From NCBI GenBank assembly GCA_026936325.1, contig JAPTHN010000003.1, forward strand, positions 36,410,011-36,474,010: DNA of 64,000 nucleotides, in the 5' to 3' direction. Positions within the stretch are counted from its first letter, which is position 1; each line of letters begins with the position of its first letter. A model generated the notes under the pieces. It saw nothing but the letters and a program-made list of their open reading frames with translations, was not told the DNA's origin and made no database searches. The stretch is from Platynereis dumerilii. Its lineage: Eukaryota; Annelida; Polychaeta; Phyllodocida; Nereididae. The position numbers and the translations under genes are program-made. Shown here piece after piece: positions 34,410 to 48,105 of this stretch.

Positions 34410-34645
34410 TAGCGTCCAAAGGGAAAGCCTAGTAAGTCACATTTTGGGCGAAATTGAGTTAAGGTCAAAATAGGACTTCTGATACATGTTTCTAAACATT
34501 TATTAAGTTCAGATTTTCGAGAAGTGGCCCATTACTCCAGCATGACACTGGAGAATCATCTCTTACTGCACGAACTGTAATTTAAAAGTCAATTTTCTCT
34601 TAAATGTCCTAAATGTGACTTACTAGGTTTTCCCTTTGGACGCTA
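34410..34645. mobile_element. TAGCGTCC-type MITE, 236 bp, copy 1
   Basis: Terminal inverted repeats of ~35 bp start TAGCGTCCAAAGGGAAARCC and continue CTAGTAAGTCACATTT. Unit A has no such insertion at the paralogous site (~29720). A second, inverted copy lies at 63232-63464 with the same interior. The target duplication is unclear. Confidence 0.8.
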
Positions 34646-36058
34646 TATGCAATAATAGAGCAATGTTGGTCAACAATGCCTTGCACATTATACCCTGCTT
34701 GAAATTGCCCATACCCAAATGTTTATAACGTTCACATCTGGCAAAAGACAAACAAGATCCAGTACTATCTTTTTTTCCTTGAGTACCACTCATCAGAGAG
34801 TATAAGACCATATATATACACTATTATATAGAGGGAAAAATCAATCTATTGGTATTGCTGACACCCCAGTTCCCCCTGGTCATGGCATGATATACTGCAA
34901 ATGTGACTCCTGATCTTTCCTAATGAATTATTTATGGTATGAATAGAGTAACAAGGGTCTCCGGGTGGGTCACATGCTGACAGGACACATCATTACCAGC
35001 CGTCGATAGACAGATATGAATGTCATGGCAGTATGCAGGGAAGTAATAAGTATTGACAATATTGACCAATGTCAGATGCAATAGATTGATGTTCACGAGC
35101 AGTAAATTACAATAGATACGCAATTACTCATGGAACATGAAAACATAGCAGTTGTTTCAATTCAATGTATTTCCCACATTAGGCCTACTAGATGTGACAT
35201 CAACAATAGAAAACATATATACAAATACAGTAATAACCGTTCTTGTCACCAGGCAAGCAACATAATATTTTACCAGATTCAACCATACCATGAGGCCATC
35301 ATAAATGCTACTTGCAATGCATGATTTAAAGTCTTTATGTGATGGAAATGCTTCTGATATTATCATTTGAAATAACATTATTGAAGCCTTCCAAATGTTT
35401 ACCAATTCATGCTTGGAGCCCAATTACCACAAGAATAACATTAATTTGCAATTATAATTCCATGGAGGCTGATAACAGTTTGGAATATTGATGAAATTCA
35501 AATCCTACTTCTTCTGCAGAGCTCTATTATGTGGCTCCAAGAGGAATTTTCCATTTGCATAAACTGGGTATAAAATGGAGACATTTTGCAGCTGTGATAA
35601 GGTAGAGAAAATTGGACTTGACGTTTATTGTTTAATTGTTAGCTCAACCACTTCTACAAGGCAATGAGAAGTGGCAGGACCTGCAGAAGGTGTCATCCTT
35701 GCTTGCCATGTACTCCACAGCTCACAGCTGCATGGATACTTCAGACCTATAACTGATTTATCGTCACAAACCCCCTATTTTGATTAGTGCAATTTCAATG
35801 TAATACAATTGATTTATTTAGCTTTACGCATGAATGATATCATTAAAAGTCTTATCTTTTACATGAAAGTGAGTGGTATATTTGTCATTACCGCATGCTG
35901 AGAGTGTGTAAACATTCACTGCAGAACTTTATAAAAAAACGAAAAGCAGAATAGTTGCCTTCAACTTCCAAGCCACAGAATTTCTCCCAGCACAGCAAAA
36001 GGCATCTGTTGGTACTCAATCATTCATAAACAGCTGACCCTTAAGTGGATCTATTGCC

Positions 36059-36265
36059 ATGTATGCTCAACTATTTCTTCCAATCTCCTGGTTCTTGCTC
36101 AGGCCCCTGCTCCAGCCCAAGGGCACAGCGGGATGCAAAATTCATGTTGACTCGGGCAATGGGGATATGTCGTCCCTGAACGTGCTTGCTTTACACAATT
36201 ATGCACCTGGAAATCTAAATCAAGAAGTACTTGCTTCTCCGGAGCATCCCAAAAGATTCTGTTAG
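36059..36265 (+). CDS. Small ORF (68 codons), unit B copy
   Basis: This is the paralogue of 31955-32161 with the same start and stop. The variable residues cluster at the C-terminus (SPEHPKRFC against SPDYRKRFC). It is treated as doubtful for the same reasons: no family, no splice context and well-conserved flanks. Confidence 0.2.
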   Translation: MYAQLFLPISWFLLRPLLQPKGTAGCKIHVDSGNGDMSSLNVLALHNYAPGNLNQEVLASPEHPKRFC

Positions 36266-36380
36266 CATACATAGTTATTTAGGAACTTCTTTCAGACCAT
36301 ATGTCTGAAGCAAAATTGCATTGTAAAGTATAAAATCTGATATTTGTAACTGTTGTCAACGACGTCAAATTTTATTGTAC

Positions 36381-36509
36381 CAGACTTTAAAGTACTAGTC
36401 GGCATCAGGATCAGGGTCGCGGTTATCACTTATCAGGTAGAGTCAGGAAGCCAAAGAGATCGGGAGTCGAAGTCAACCGGTTGACTTGATACCATACTCT
36501 GGAGCCCTG
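36381..36509. mobile_element. hAT-like MITE, unit B copy
   Basis: This is the paralogous copy of 32279-32407, starting CAGACTTT and ending GAGCCCTG, with ATTGT on both sides. It is more decayed at its left end. Confidence 0.45.
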
Positions 36510-38972
36510 ATTGTTTTTTCCAGACAAATGATATCAAAATCCCGTGGCATAAATTTATTAAACTTTCTATAAGATCATTATAGAAGATATATAAGATGCC
36601 ATCCAGGGGAGTTATATCATACTTTGCAGTTACACTGAAGCTGATGTTATAAACTTGCCATTTCTATAAAGACAACGGTGAAGTGTTCGTCAACTAAATA
36701 TCACAACTCTGTGACAAGTTACTCCCAGGCACCAAACTTGTCTACATTATGTTATATAAACCAATCTAGTACATTGTCATACTGTGATAAATTTGCTGCA
36801 GATAACCTGCCCTGGGGTTGCCCACATTTTAGCATCCACTTCCTGTGCCACTCATAATTTTGCCTTGAACATAGCAGGTGCTTCCTGCAGTACATAAATC
36901 TCAATACATATAGACAAGGCAGCCAAAATTGATATACAGTGTACATGGTACATTTGTCCATAGGCATACCGAGGTCCAAGAGGGTGGGTGACATTTGCCC
37001 AAATTTCGTATTCCAGACTTCATTTTATTTCAAATAACATAGGCCTACTTTGAGAATTACTGATTTTAAGTAATGATAACTTGATCATCTGACCAATATT
37101 TTGCTTTCCTTGCCCAAATGTTTTGGTGTTTTCAAAGGTTTTTTCGGGGGGGGAGAGGTTGCTGTTGTAATCAGACTTTTAAATCCCTAGCCGGGCGCTA
37201 ACATGCAAAATTGTCAGTTAGATACCAGCTTTTCCAATGGTATAAGTATATCTTGGTGATGTCTAACTTAACTTGTTACCCCGTGAATCCAAACTAGCCA
37301 AATCATTGAGAACATTTCCTTCTTGAGATGGTGGGTATAAATGCAGTCAATTGGGGAGGACAGTTATTTCCTCTCTACTGTTTCTTATGGGCAACAAGAC
37401 GTGGCATGTCCTGTGGAAACAACAGATTTTTGGCCAGTTGATGTGATTTGTCTGCACACTGTACAATTGCTGCGACACTAATTGATTGATCGACACTAAG
37501 CATGTTAACTATCCCTTGGGTTAGTTGTAGCTGGTAGACTGGTAGTACAATGAAGTAACCCAAAGGGGTACACAATGTAAACACAACATTACCAATCGGT
37601 GGTGGGCTTGCCTCTTTTGATGTTGAAATGTATGGTAGAAATCATGTTGCCACGCACAACGTGAACACAACATTCAGATTTTTTCACAATGTTGTGAAAA
37701 TGTTGTGGAAACATTAAAGTGCAAGCTAACGCCATACCTAAGTAACCTAACATTGTTCTCAACATTGTGAAATTGTGATGATGTAATTTCTGCGATACAA
37801 TTCTTTCTTATTTTCACCGAAATTGTGATGTTGTCACAACTTTGCTGCAAGGTAGATGAGCCTTGTTGGAATGGTTTATCAGGTCCATCCCAGCTACATA
37901 CCAAGAGTTTCAGATGTGGTATCGCTTAAAGACGAATCCATTAAAAAATATGTGTTCCACTAATTATACAACACAATTAGCCTTCCCCAGTAAAACTCTC
38001 AGCCTGTAACCCAATTTCTGGCCAACAAAGTCAACATAGTAAGAAATTTAACGTTGGCAGATCAGAAACAGTCAGAGATTGCTATTATTTCCTTGTTATA
38101 TTTGTACTAACATACAAAGCTCATTAAGTTCTCCAGAACTCCCACTCGAAATATCTTTGTTCCCGCTTGCACAAAGATGCAGTTCACATTTTTTATTCAC
38201 CAAGACATGAAAGAGAAACCACGTTGTGATAGTCACACTAATCTTATTAACCAGTGCTTACAGGGACAGCCTGGGGTTCTTGCCTTTTATGTAAAGATAT
38301 ATGTGGGAGACTGCAGGAACATTTACTGAGTTACTAATGCATCACAGAAATGCTCATGTCATTCGTCAGTTGCCAGGAAACTAAAATTCCTCTGATAGTC
38401 ATGTAAACAATGAACAAACAAATTTGTCTTAGACCTGGACAGGATTCCTACCAATTGTTAGTACCGATAGGTGAAATATACCACCATTAATGTCAAACTG
38501 TCACTAATGCAACTGATAAACACGTGTGTAAATAATAGATCATGATGCCAGGTAAGCATTAAAGTTGTGTTGTACCAAGCCATGGGGGAAGATAATCAAA
38601 TTATTACACCAATTTTTATCACAATATCGTTTGGCTACACTTAGGACTGCAGTTCAAAAACTTCCTAGACTATTTATGACGCTTATAAGGCATCGATCAT
38701 AAATAAATGAAAGATATTTTAAGACAAAAATTTCTTGTTTGTTGTATAAAACCATTTGATTGCATTTAGTATGAACCCAGGCACAAAAAGTACCAAAGCA
38801 CCAAGCCAGAGGATAAGAAAATCAAATTTACCTAAACTTTCTTGTATCACTTCATCAAATTTGACCAAAAATACAATATCCTTCGGACACACTTTTGACT
38901 GTTGCAACAAAATGTTGCAAGAGCAAATAACATTATACTCCACCAAGACAGTTTTCTAAATTGTCTTTTGCC

Positions 38973-39252
38973 GTGGTATAACCAACATATTTGTTAGTTA
39001 TACCACTGTTGGGGATTAAGTTAGCCTGTTGTACTGTTTTTTCTGCAAACAACGCACCTAAAAATGACAACAAAGCCACAAAATTCAGTTTAAAATCTTT
39101 CAGGAGTCATATGGAGTATAAGTCGCTTATACAACTCATTTTCGGTGTATAACTAACATTTCAGCGGTTATTTACCTCGGGCTAAAGCCCTCGGTAAATA
39201 ACCACCTGAAATGTTAGTTATACACCTCAAATTCGTTGTATAACCTATACTT
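38973..39252. mobile_element. Palindromic element with two hairpins
   Basis: A small hairpin at 38973-39006 (GTGGTATAACCAACA with TGTTAGTTATACCAC) is followed by a large near-perfect palindrome at 39115-39252. The large one has ~60-bp arms around TCGGGCTAAAGCCCTC. Both share the motif GTATAACTAACA. Nearby paralogous sequence (~42000) lacks them. It is probably a non-autonomous DNA element; the family is unknown. Confidence 0.6.
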
Positions 39253-41163
39253 ACGCTGAGATGATAGAGATGAAAAGGATATATGATTCAATAAGAGATG
39301 ACAGATACCAAACCTAATATAGGCTGTTTTTGACTCTTGGGATGCAGACTAAAGTACCTATGTCCTTGATGTTGAGCTCTGTTGCCATACAAAGAGAAGA
39401 AGACTGTCCTTGATAGGACATGTGTCCCTGCATGTCTTCTCAACTATCTCAGCCATACACCAGTACAGTGCACGCGAAAGCATATTGACTTTGGTCAAAT
39501 AATTTCTGAGAGAGTTCTGGTCAGACAAATTAATGTTTCGCCAGACAATATAATAACTTTAATCCATAAATTTTCAAATGGTTGATTTGTGTTTTATGGG
39601 AATATTGTTCTTTGATATTTAAAGGTGGTTTTGCAACATTGCAATTAAGTTTCTTGGGGTTTTACAATGCAATTCAACATCAGAGAGGATTAGCATTTGA
39701 TATGGCTATTTCCTGTAGAGATTTTCTGCCAGTAAATTTGTCTGACTTAAATTTTAGAATGGTCAGACATTTGCAAAAAGTTCCAGTAATGTCTGACGTG
39801 GCTTACCATTGTTGCGTGCACTGCACCAGCAATAAAGGTACGAGGAACAAGTATCACCAATGTAGGTTCAAGTTTTAAAAAGCATCATTATCATTGTAGA
39901 TAATTAGCTACCAATTCTGACATTTCTGCAAGGAACAACATAGAACATCACAGCAACAGAATGAGGTATCTCCATGCACCATACTTGCCCGCATACATTG
40001 TTTTATACCTACTCTGGTACATATTGTGATACATTGCCACAGATAACTTGCCCCAGGGTTGCTCACATCTTAACAACCACTTCCTGGTTCCATTTATCAT
40101 TGTGCTTTGACCGTACCAGGTGCTTCCTGCTTCATGTACCATGAATCACAATTCACATTTATAACCAAAGTCGTAACTTACTTGTAAGACGATTGATTTA
40201 TTTACATGCAGGAACACAAAACTCAATGCTTTTACAGAAAGATGTCACAACTGTGCAACAGTCGAGGAATTACGAGTATTTTCATTAAGCTGCTTTTGGA
40301 CATCAATTATATTGGCCCTATTCTGAGCATTGCAAGCATGAGATGTGACCTCACTAACTACACGAGTCATACAGAATAATAAGGCAAGAATAGGGATATG
40401 ACCTCAGAAGGAATATTCCTGGATACTTCTATAAGCTCTTGTAATTCGCAAACTGAAAACCACAAAGCCTATCACTCTTTCCAATGCTCTCACTCCAAAT
40501 CTCTTTGTTCCAGGTTGGATAAGAATGTTGTTGACTTTTCCTATCCACCGCCAAGACATGAAAGAAAGCTAAACCACGTAAATTAAATGTGCAAGTCACA
40601 CTAATCCTATTAACCAGTGCTTACAGGGATAGCCTGGGGTTCTTCTCTTTTTATGTGAAGATATCTGTGGGAGACTACACGTACAATTGCAGCGTCATTC
40701 ATACGTCACAGAAACATTCATCTGTTGCCAGGGAACTAAAATCCCTCTACAAGTAATGCAATTAACTATAATATAAATTGGTCTTAGACCTTGACAACAT
40801 ACCATTCAATTGTGTTCAGGGAGAAAAGGACTACCAATAATGTTGAATGATTGCTGGCTTGAGTAATATATGCACACTAGGATTCTCAAGGTATTACTCC
40901 AGGTAAAGCGACAAGATATCTTAAACAAATAAGCTCATTGTAGGCTATCTCTAATAAGGGATACCAGTAATTCAATTTCATTCTCCAGGATACTATCGCA
41001 TTCAGCTGATTTTTTTGCTGCCACAAGATGTTTCTACAAGACGTGTTGTTAGGCTAGGCCTACACTTTTGTGACAGTTTTGTCTTACAAAATATGACAGG
41101 TCTCCTGGTGCATGCACCAAAGGAAATGAAACACTGCATGTGTGTGTGGTTCATAGGGAGTTG

Positions 41164-41316
41164 CAGTGGTGGATATAGGGAGGACCCATGGGGCCTGCCC
41201 CCCCCCAGACCACCAAGATAGATAGTAGCATTCAAGAAAAAATGCAATAACGCAGGCCCAAGAATGCCGAAAACCATCCGCCCCCACCTAGACTACCATG
41301 TCTGGATCCTCCACTG
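41164..41316. mobile_element. CAGTGG-type MITE, 153 bp, 5-bp duplication AGTTG
   Basis: The left end is CAGTGGTGGATATAGG. The right end, read inward, is CAGTGGAGGATCCAG. AGTTG flanks both sides (41159-41163 and 41317-41321). The ends resemble hAT repeats; a 5-bp duplication is known for one hAT subgroup, so the class is tentative. Confidence 0.65.
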
Positions 41317-41735
41317 AGTTGTAAGGCCAAAAAGCGATGTTATCCCACAAAACAGATGTCCTACATGCTTGTGAGTTGAAGTCCAGTGTTGCAAACTTCT
41401 ATAAAAAGACGTCATGGTGTAGGCCTACTAGCATTGAATACAGAAAGGACAATGCTGCAGACACTACAAAATAGAAGAAGAGTTTTTCAAAGGTGTTGAG
41501 CTGTGATTAAGAAGAAAACACTTGCCTTCTCAAATATCCTTGATGTGCATGGTGGTCTGGCAACTTGAAAATTAACTTCTAAGAGCCTTGAAGAATTTTT
41601 CGACAAGATTCTGCCAAGCAGAAGTTATACGCAAAGTAGCTGAGACACTTTTCAAAACAAAAATATGCAACATCAAGAAACAACTTTTATAAAGACGAGA
41701 GCTGGTACTAAAAAAAGATGAAGGACTGTGTACAG

Positions 41736-41942
41736 CACTCTAAAAAATGTCGAGACAAAATTAGTTTTAAGATTCAAAATGGTTTTTTGAAAAACCAAAT
41801 TTCAATGCAAAAGCAACATAAATTTTTTTTTAAATCCATGTTGGTTTTTTGCATTGAATTTCAATGGTTTTTTGCATTGAAATTTGGTTTTTCAAAAAAA
41901 CATTTTGAATCTAAAAAACTTTGCCTGAAATTTTTTAGAGTG
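41736..41942. mobile_element. CACTCTAAAA-type palindromic MITE, 207 bp
   Basis: Arms start CACTCTAAAAAATGTC and, from the right, CACTCTAAAAAATTTC. They hold TTCAAAATG and AAAAACCAAATTTCAATGCA in inverted copies, and the centre is partly duplicated. A fragment sits at 33531-33630. It shares its first 11 bases with the CACTA-like MITE at 11724. No clean target duplication was found. Confidence 0.7.
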
Positions 41943-43948
41943 AGAAAGGAAAAAAGATAATCATATTTGTCTGAAAGTAGCAATATTACTCCATCAAATT
42001 TCACCACACTATCCTACTGCAACTCTTTCAATCCCTAGTGAAAGAAAAGATGGATGAAAAACATCTAATTCAATAAATAGTGACAGATACTAAGACTGAT
42101 CCAGGCATTTATGTGATTTTGTATAATTATGTTAAGTCACGTGATGTTGCGATACTTATCTACAAGAAAGAGGAGACACCAGTGAGCTATTTGTCTCTGC
42201 TGTCTCCATCATTTTTCCAGTGTATGCTTCGGTTAGAGAACTTTGGTCAACTATATCTTTTCTTTATGTTACATCATATCTGAAAACCAAGCTGTTTTTC
42301 AGTGGGTAAAACGGCATAATGCAATTTTAGTCTGCAGTCTACCAAAAGTTTGCTTGAGAGAACATTCTTGGAAGACAGTTGCATAAGGTCTTTGAGAAGA
42401 AGCAAGTGGTCTTTGGATCATTGCACCTCAAGGATTTTTGAGACAACAAGCAATGTCCATATACTTTGAGAGGGGGAAGCATCCTCACCTCTTAGGCCAG
42501 TTTTCTTAAAATTCATAATTGCTTGCCTAGTTTTAGTGAAAATGAACAAATTTTTTCCGGTCATAAAAATAAATAATAATTTTCCATTGAAGAATATCGC
42601 ATGGTCACTCTCTTAGCTTCTTTTATAACTGCAAGACCCTTCACTACACACTTCCAGTCTTCCACCTATGCATTATCATAGTGCATTGAGTGTTTGAAAG
42701 CATGATTACTCTTTATTGGGGTAATTACATAACTCTGTGAGGTCTCGTATCACAAGAAGCCACAGGGTACATTTCTGTGATATCTGCAAGACACAGCAAT
42801 TGTACTTGTAGATCTCCTGACATAAAAGAAAGTGTCCTGGGGAGCTGTTTCTTGCACTGGTTAATAAGATAAGGCAACATGCAGACTTTGGCTTGGATAT
42901 ACTTGTACCTTCTTTGGTGACATATATGAACCATGAAAGATGCTTCAAAAGGAATGCATGAATATCTGCACCAAGTCTATGTAGATTTGCCTTCGGAAAA
43001 CCTATGTAATGCACATATACACTGTATCATTGTTCTTCATATCCAGTAGACTGCACTTCATCTATTTTGTCACATTTGTTTGCTCTTTTTGTTTCTATAC
43101 TACTGATTTTTTGCTTCATGTCCGTAATTGTTCTGAGCATCCTGGTTCTTTTGGCAGATTGCCGGATGACCTGGCAACATCAAGCCTGGTGATTGCACTA
43201 TAGACAGTACACATTATACTTACAAGCATACATTCTATTATGGCATCAGCCCAAATTATTTTGCATCCGGTGGGTTTTATTTCTTAGTCAACCGATATTC
43301 CTAAGCATTGCGTTATAGCCGACGAATTAAAAGTGCGAACAGAATTGCACTTGCACCAAACAAAACAATCTCTTGGGAATGTTTTAGATGTTGCAGTTTT
43401 ACATTTTCTTATTTATCACACCCTATTCTTGGCATGGAATCGCAATCAAAAAAATGCTCAGAATTGCCAAATGTTGCTGTTAGGCAATATCTGAGATGAA
43501 AGTTATTATTCAGAACAAATCAGAAGTAGAAATATATGTAGTCATCGACTATTTGTAACAGTAGGAATTATGCGTTAATAATTTTCTTGTTCCATTTCTG
43601 AACCCCCAAGTTTGTTGAGACTCGCTGTTCTATAGGACATCTGGTGCAACCATAAACAATAGGCTTATTCAGAAATATGAACACATGAACTCTCACCAAC
43701 AACACGAGGCAAAATGTTATCATAGAATTTCAATTTTTGCATTGTTAGGGAAGTTTTTGCCCATTAGCAATATCTGATAATAAAGATAACATTGTGCAAT
43801 GTGCATCTGGCAGTTCTGCATTATGTTCTCAGATTACGCTATTGCTGATGGGCAACCATTACCAGGCTACAAATGTACATTTATTATAGAATATTGAGTT
43901 CCATACGATGGAATTATTTGTCTATCCCATTCTGCTGAACTCTAATAC

Positions 43949-44096
43949 CAGTGGCATATTTAGGGGGGCATTGGGCCATGCCTCCCCCCCCCCCTCAGGC
44001 CAAAAATTAACATGGAAGAGATTGGAAAAGCCTGGGAGCGCCCGTATTGACCCCATGTAATGGCCCCCCCTCAGGCCATTTCTAGATACGCCCCTG
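43949..44096. mobile_element. hAT MITE, 148 bp, with perfect 8-bp duplication TCTAATAC
   Basis: The ends are CAGTGGCATATTTAG and, read inward from the right, CAGGGGCGTATCTAG. TCTAATAC flanks it exactly at 43941-43948 and 44097-44104. An 8-bp duplication with CAG termini is diagnostic of hAT. The interior is C/G-run rich and non-coding. Confidence 0.85.
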
Positions 44097-46732
44097 TCTA
44101 ATACTACTACAGGGTCCATGCTGCTTCCTGAAAAGACTGACTTACTGACCACATCATATCACCGCACTGTGTAAATTAACCATGAATAATGTAAAGCCTG
44201 TACAATCGAAGAATTCCAAGAACTTGTATTAACTTATTTCTAGCCAACAGTGGCATCACAAGTTCGCAACAGGCCTTATTGAAATTAACTGTCAATTTCT
44301 CATCGGGTAACTTGTGACCTCAGTGATGAGTGGTGTGACTCACACCGGACTTGTCCCGATAGCATTGCAATTATAGGATATGACCTCACAAACTAAATAG
44401 GAGTCATACAGAATAACATGGCAAGAATAGGGATATGACCTCACGAGGAGCATTCCAGTGCATTTCTGCATGTGTAAATTGTCAATTGTAATAGTACGGT
44501 ATTATACAAAAGAACAGGTCCTTGTTTCTCTGAGCATTCAGCCAAATAATCAGAACACCGAGGCATATCAGTGATATCATAGCAGCATATAAATTATATT
44601 ATGAATAGACAATTCATCTTCTAAACAATCGTTCTTACACATTTCTGAGGACTGTTGATTTAGTACAACACAGTTCCACTCACCATGCACTTTGTGCGCA
44701 CCACCAGTCATTACTCAGTCCTGATTAGTTGTCCCTTTGCATGTCTGAGGCTTGATGCATGCAACACGTCCAGGATCACAGACACCAACTAATATATGAA
44801 GCTAATTTCCACTGTAGGTATATCCTGAGTACTCTCTTGTCTGGCATCTGTCAGGTGATCTCAATATAGTTAATCTGTTGAATCGTTGTAGCTGCATGTA
44901 ACTGCAGGTTTATTATTAATTTCTTTGCTCATTTTGAATGCAAGCCATGAGATGATTGCTCAATGCTCATACCAAGGCCAGTATTACTTGAGGGTTGTGA
45001 GTGCATTCAACATAAGTTGTGTGTACAAATTAAGAAGCAAAGCAGCTATGCAAACAAACATAACTAATCCATATTAATCATGCACAAGTAGTGGGTATCA
45101 TATCCTCCAAGACAGATATAACTTAAGGATGAATAACAGTTCTGCCTGTCTGCCATAGATATCAGTTGCTGATAATACCAGCTGCAAATGGAGAATTCCA
45201 GCACATAAATTCATCAGATCAGTTACTGAATCTATTCATACATCCATATGAATTTCTACATAATGCCATTTCAAAAGCATTATTCAGTCTTTGCTTTGCC
45301 TGAAGGATTAAGGAAGCTATAAATGGGAGTATTTACATGCCCCATGCAGGAAAGCTGGAACCAGAATGTGGCTTGTGAGTGCAGAGAGTTTCCCACCTTG
45401 GTATTTTTCACATATCTGCAGGCAGAGATAATGGAGCAAAAACAGCAATTTGTTTGATCAGTTTTGCCGGTGATATAGAAAGCCACTATGATCCACTTGA
45501 CAGAAGAAAGAAAATTCTCAGAAAAAAAAACTGCACCCATGAGTCCATGAGTGGCATCAGAGAGTGTTTCACACACAGACCATATACTATATGCCCAATT
45601 CCTTCGAAAGACCATTCTGACCTTCACAGCTGACTCCCTAGGAAATATGTTTCATCTTGACAACTGTGTGTTTCTCGATCTAAACATCACAATACAATGC
45701 ACAAGACAATTCCGCCTTCATCTTTGAAAGCATTATGTCTCGCCACTATTCAACGTCATACCGGACACAGCTTCATCTTGTAGTGTTTGCATAAAGCGTG
45801 ACTCTGCCTGCTTTCAAATGTTGAAGTGGAGCTTTAAAAACGTAAATCAAAGAAAGTGGCTGTTTAGAGTTGTGAAGAGCTGTTCGGGAAAACAATAGGC
45901 TGATAAAGATGCTTCTCAGCGAACGTGTTGTGATCCCCACTAAAAATGCAATACAAAATGCCAACACCCCCCCCTCTCAAGGAATAAAAAATTCATGTCA
46001 GGTCAGATTATCAAAAAGAAGATATTATGTTATCATTGAGTGGTGAGGTAAATCCAAAAAAGTGATTAGTTTGAAACACTTTGATTCTACTGGACTAACT
46101 AGTCAACAGCCTATGCAGGCATCAATGATAAACTGATAACGAGATTGTTTACGTTAAATCCATACTGGCTACTAGAAAATGAATGCAGAGCGCATACATT
46201 ATTGTATCTGATCAACTTTTAAAGCAATTCTTTGAGATGAAGTCGAATCTGCAACATTGCTCATAACAAAACTTCTGTGCAAAATCTCAGTTGAAACCTT
46301 CAGCGTTTTTGACGGGTCTGACATGAAACATCTCAAGCTGCACATAAATGTCTCATGCAGTTGGAATGGTTCACTTCCACTTTTGACAGGCAGTTTATGA
46401 ATCATGTTGGAGCAAAATGCACAGCCTCACTTGCATTCGAAAGGTGAAATATGAATAGAATGAAATTACCTCCCAAAAAAAAGGGATCCCATTGACAGCA
46501 TTGCTCTTACCTTAGAGGTTCATGCAACAAGGATCCATAACTGAAAAAGTCTATGCGACATTTATTACCACCACCCCATTCACAAGTAGAGATACCATTT
46601 CTTCTTGGAAATAACATATTTCGGTAGTTTTTGACACATTAGCTAATTCATTAAAAAGGAGTGATGGACTGAACTAGCTGTTGGTGACAAATTGGGCTAG
46701 CTGTTGGTCAAAAGGTAAGCCATGAAATTTAA

Positions 46733-47990
46733 AGGCACACACTCATCAAATCCTGACTTTCAATAAATACACCTTTCATCGGTGGAACTAAGTCTTAAAA
46801 GCACACGAAGGTAGTTAAAAAAAATTATTGGCAAGTCTGCACTTTGTAAACGACCTGTGAAATTTTGGTTTTACGTGGGTCACCAGTCAGCTTGCTCATT
46901 TAATATGCATGACGTAAGGCTGGGTGGCCCCTCCCTCAAGCCTATAGTCAGCCAGGAGTGACCACTGCCCATGAAATCATGCATGTCAATGTACACACAG
47001 CTGATTGACTGGACATGCGGAGATTCCGATCTAACAAATAAATTGGAAGCCAATCAGGCTTTAAAAAGACCGAGATTGGTTGATGGAGCCATCCCATTGT
47101 TTGACTACTTGACCATTTAGATCATAAAATAGTCAAAGACAGGAAGAATCCGGTGGACCAGGTCATTTAGCCAAATTTTGATAATCTGCTTAATATTGTC
47201 TATGTCAGTCTTAATGGAACAGCAATTCACCTAAAAAAATATTTTGTAAAGTATTATGAATAAATATAAGTATATATGGAGGCAAAAATAGGTATCATAT
47301 TTATCACATAGGCCTAATCATGATGTGTGTATGCATTATTCAATGGCATGACATTTTACATTCTGTTATTTCAAAAATATCAATAAAATAAGAGGAAAAA
47401 TTTTCCAAAAAGTCACAATCTATCAATATTCATATGATAAGAGCAAACAAAGTGATGTGAAAAGATACAACATGTATCGCTTAGGACAAAAAAAGACCAA
47501 ACCAGTGGCTCACCTGTTGGTAATTTCAAGCATGGCATTATGTGATTATGGATCTCAGATGGCTATGCACTGTAAGGTGCTGTCACCACTCGGAATTCAT
47601 TAGTAACTTACCAGTCATTGACTCATTGGTGTCGATGTTCAACCTATTAACTTCAGCAGCTCATCATTGTCAGTCTTACCCAATCCCCTCTCAGGCTCAT
47701 ACAGTGTACATATAAGGCTGCCAGCCCATTTCAGGCTCACTGCCTGAATCTAAGCCCTCAGCATTCCACATTGCCATTTGTTTACCTTTTACCCTGAATG
47801 ACGTGGTCTGCTAATTAATAGCTGGCAGGGGTCGCTTCTAATTGTGCCAGCTCTCAGGCCAAAATCAGGAATTAAAATGAGCTTTTTCAGTACTTCATTT
47901 TGGTCAAAAAGGTGAGCAATTTTGAAGGTGCATATAAAAAAGTAGGTTTGATTCACATATCAAATAAAAAAAGTGCATGATTGTGGCCCT
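46733..47990. mobile_element. TTAA-target DNA element, 1258 bp
   Basis: The element is flanked by TTAA at 46729-46732 and 47991-47994. The ends are AGGCACACACTCAT on the left and AGGGCCACAATCATG read inward from the right. Unit 2 reads through the site (~52690) without it, where the target is TTCA. A TTAA duplication points to the piggyBac or Kolobok superfamilies. No transposase frame is seen, so it is non-autonomous. Confidence 0.72.
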
Positions 47991-48105
47991 TTAAAAAAAA
48001 TCACCAGTGACACATTCTGTTTGCATGATATATACATTCTTCCTTCAGATACAAATGCAATTCTCATTATGGAATAGATTTAGCGTGTCTATGACTCTAT
48101 ATTGT

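Larger units (their letters stand above)
33627..37500. repeat. Tandem array 2, unit B (~3.9 kb)
   Basis: This is a direct, diverged copy of unit A. It lacks A's fold-back MITE and several hundred bp near 30980-31170, and carries its own insertion at 34410-34645. No gene is called apart from the doubtful small frame at 36059. Confidence 0.85.
37501..44460. repeat. Further diverged duplications related to array 2
   Basis: The block at 38120-38330 recurs at 40480-40700, and 40330-40430 recurs at 44380-44460. The block at 40005-40145 matches 32605-32745 of unit A and 36765-36905 of unit B. So the region contains at least two more, strongly diverged, direct copies. Unit limits cannot be set by eye. 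No host gene is visible; four palindromic or MITE-like elements are listed separately. Confidence 0.6.
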
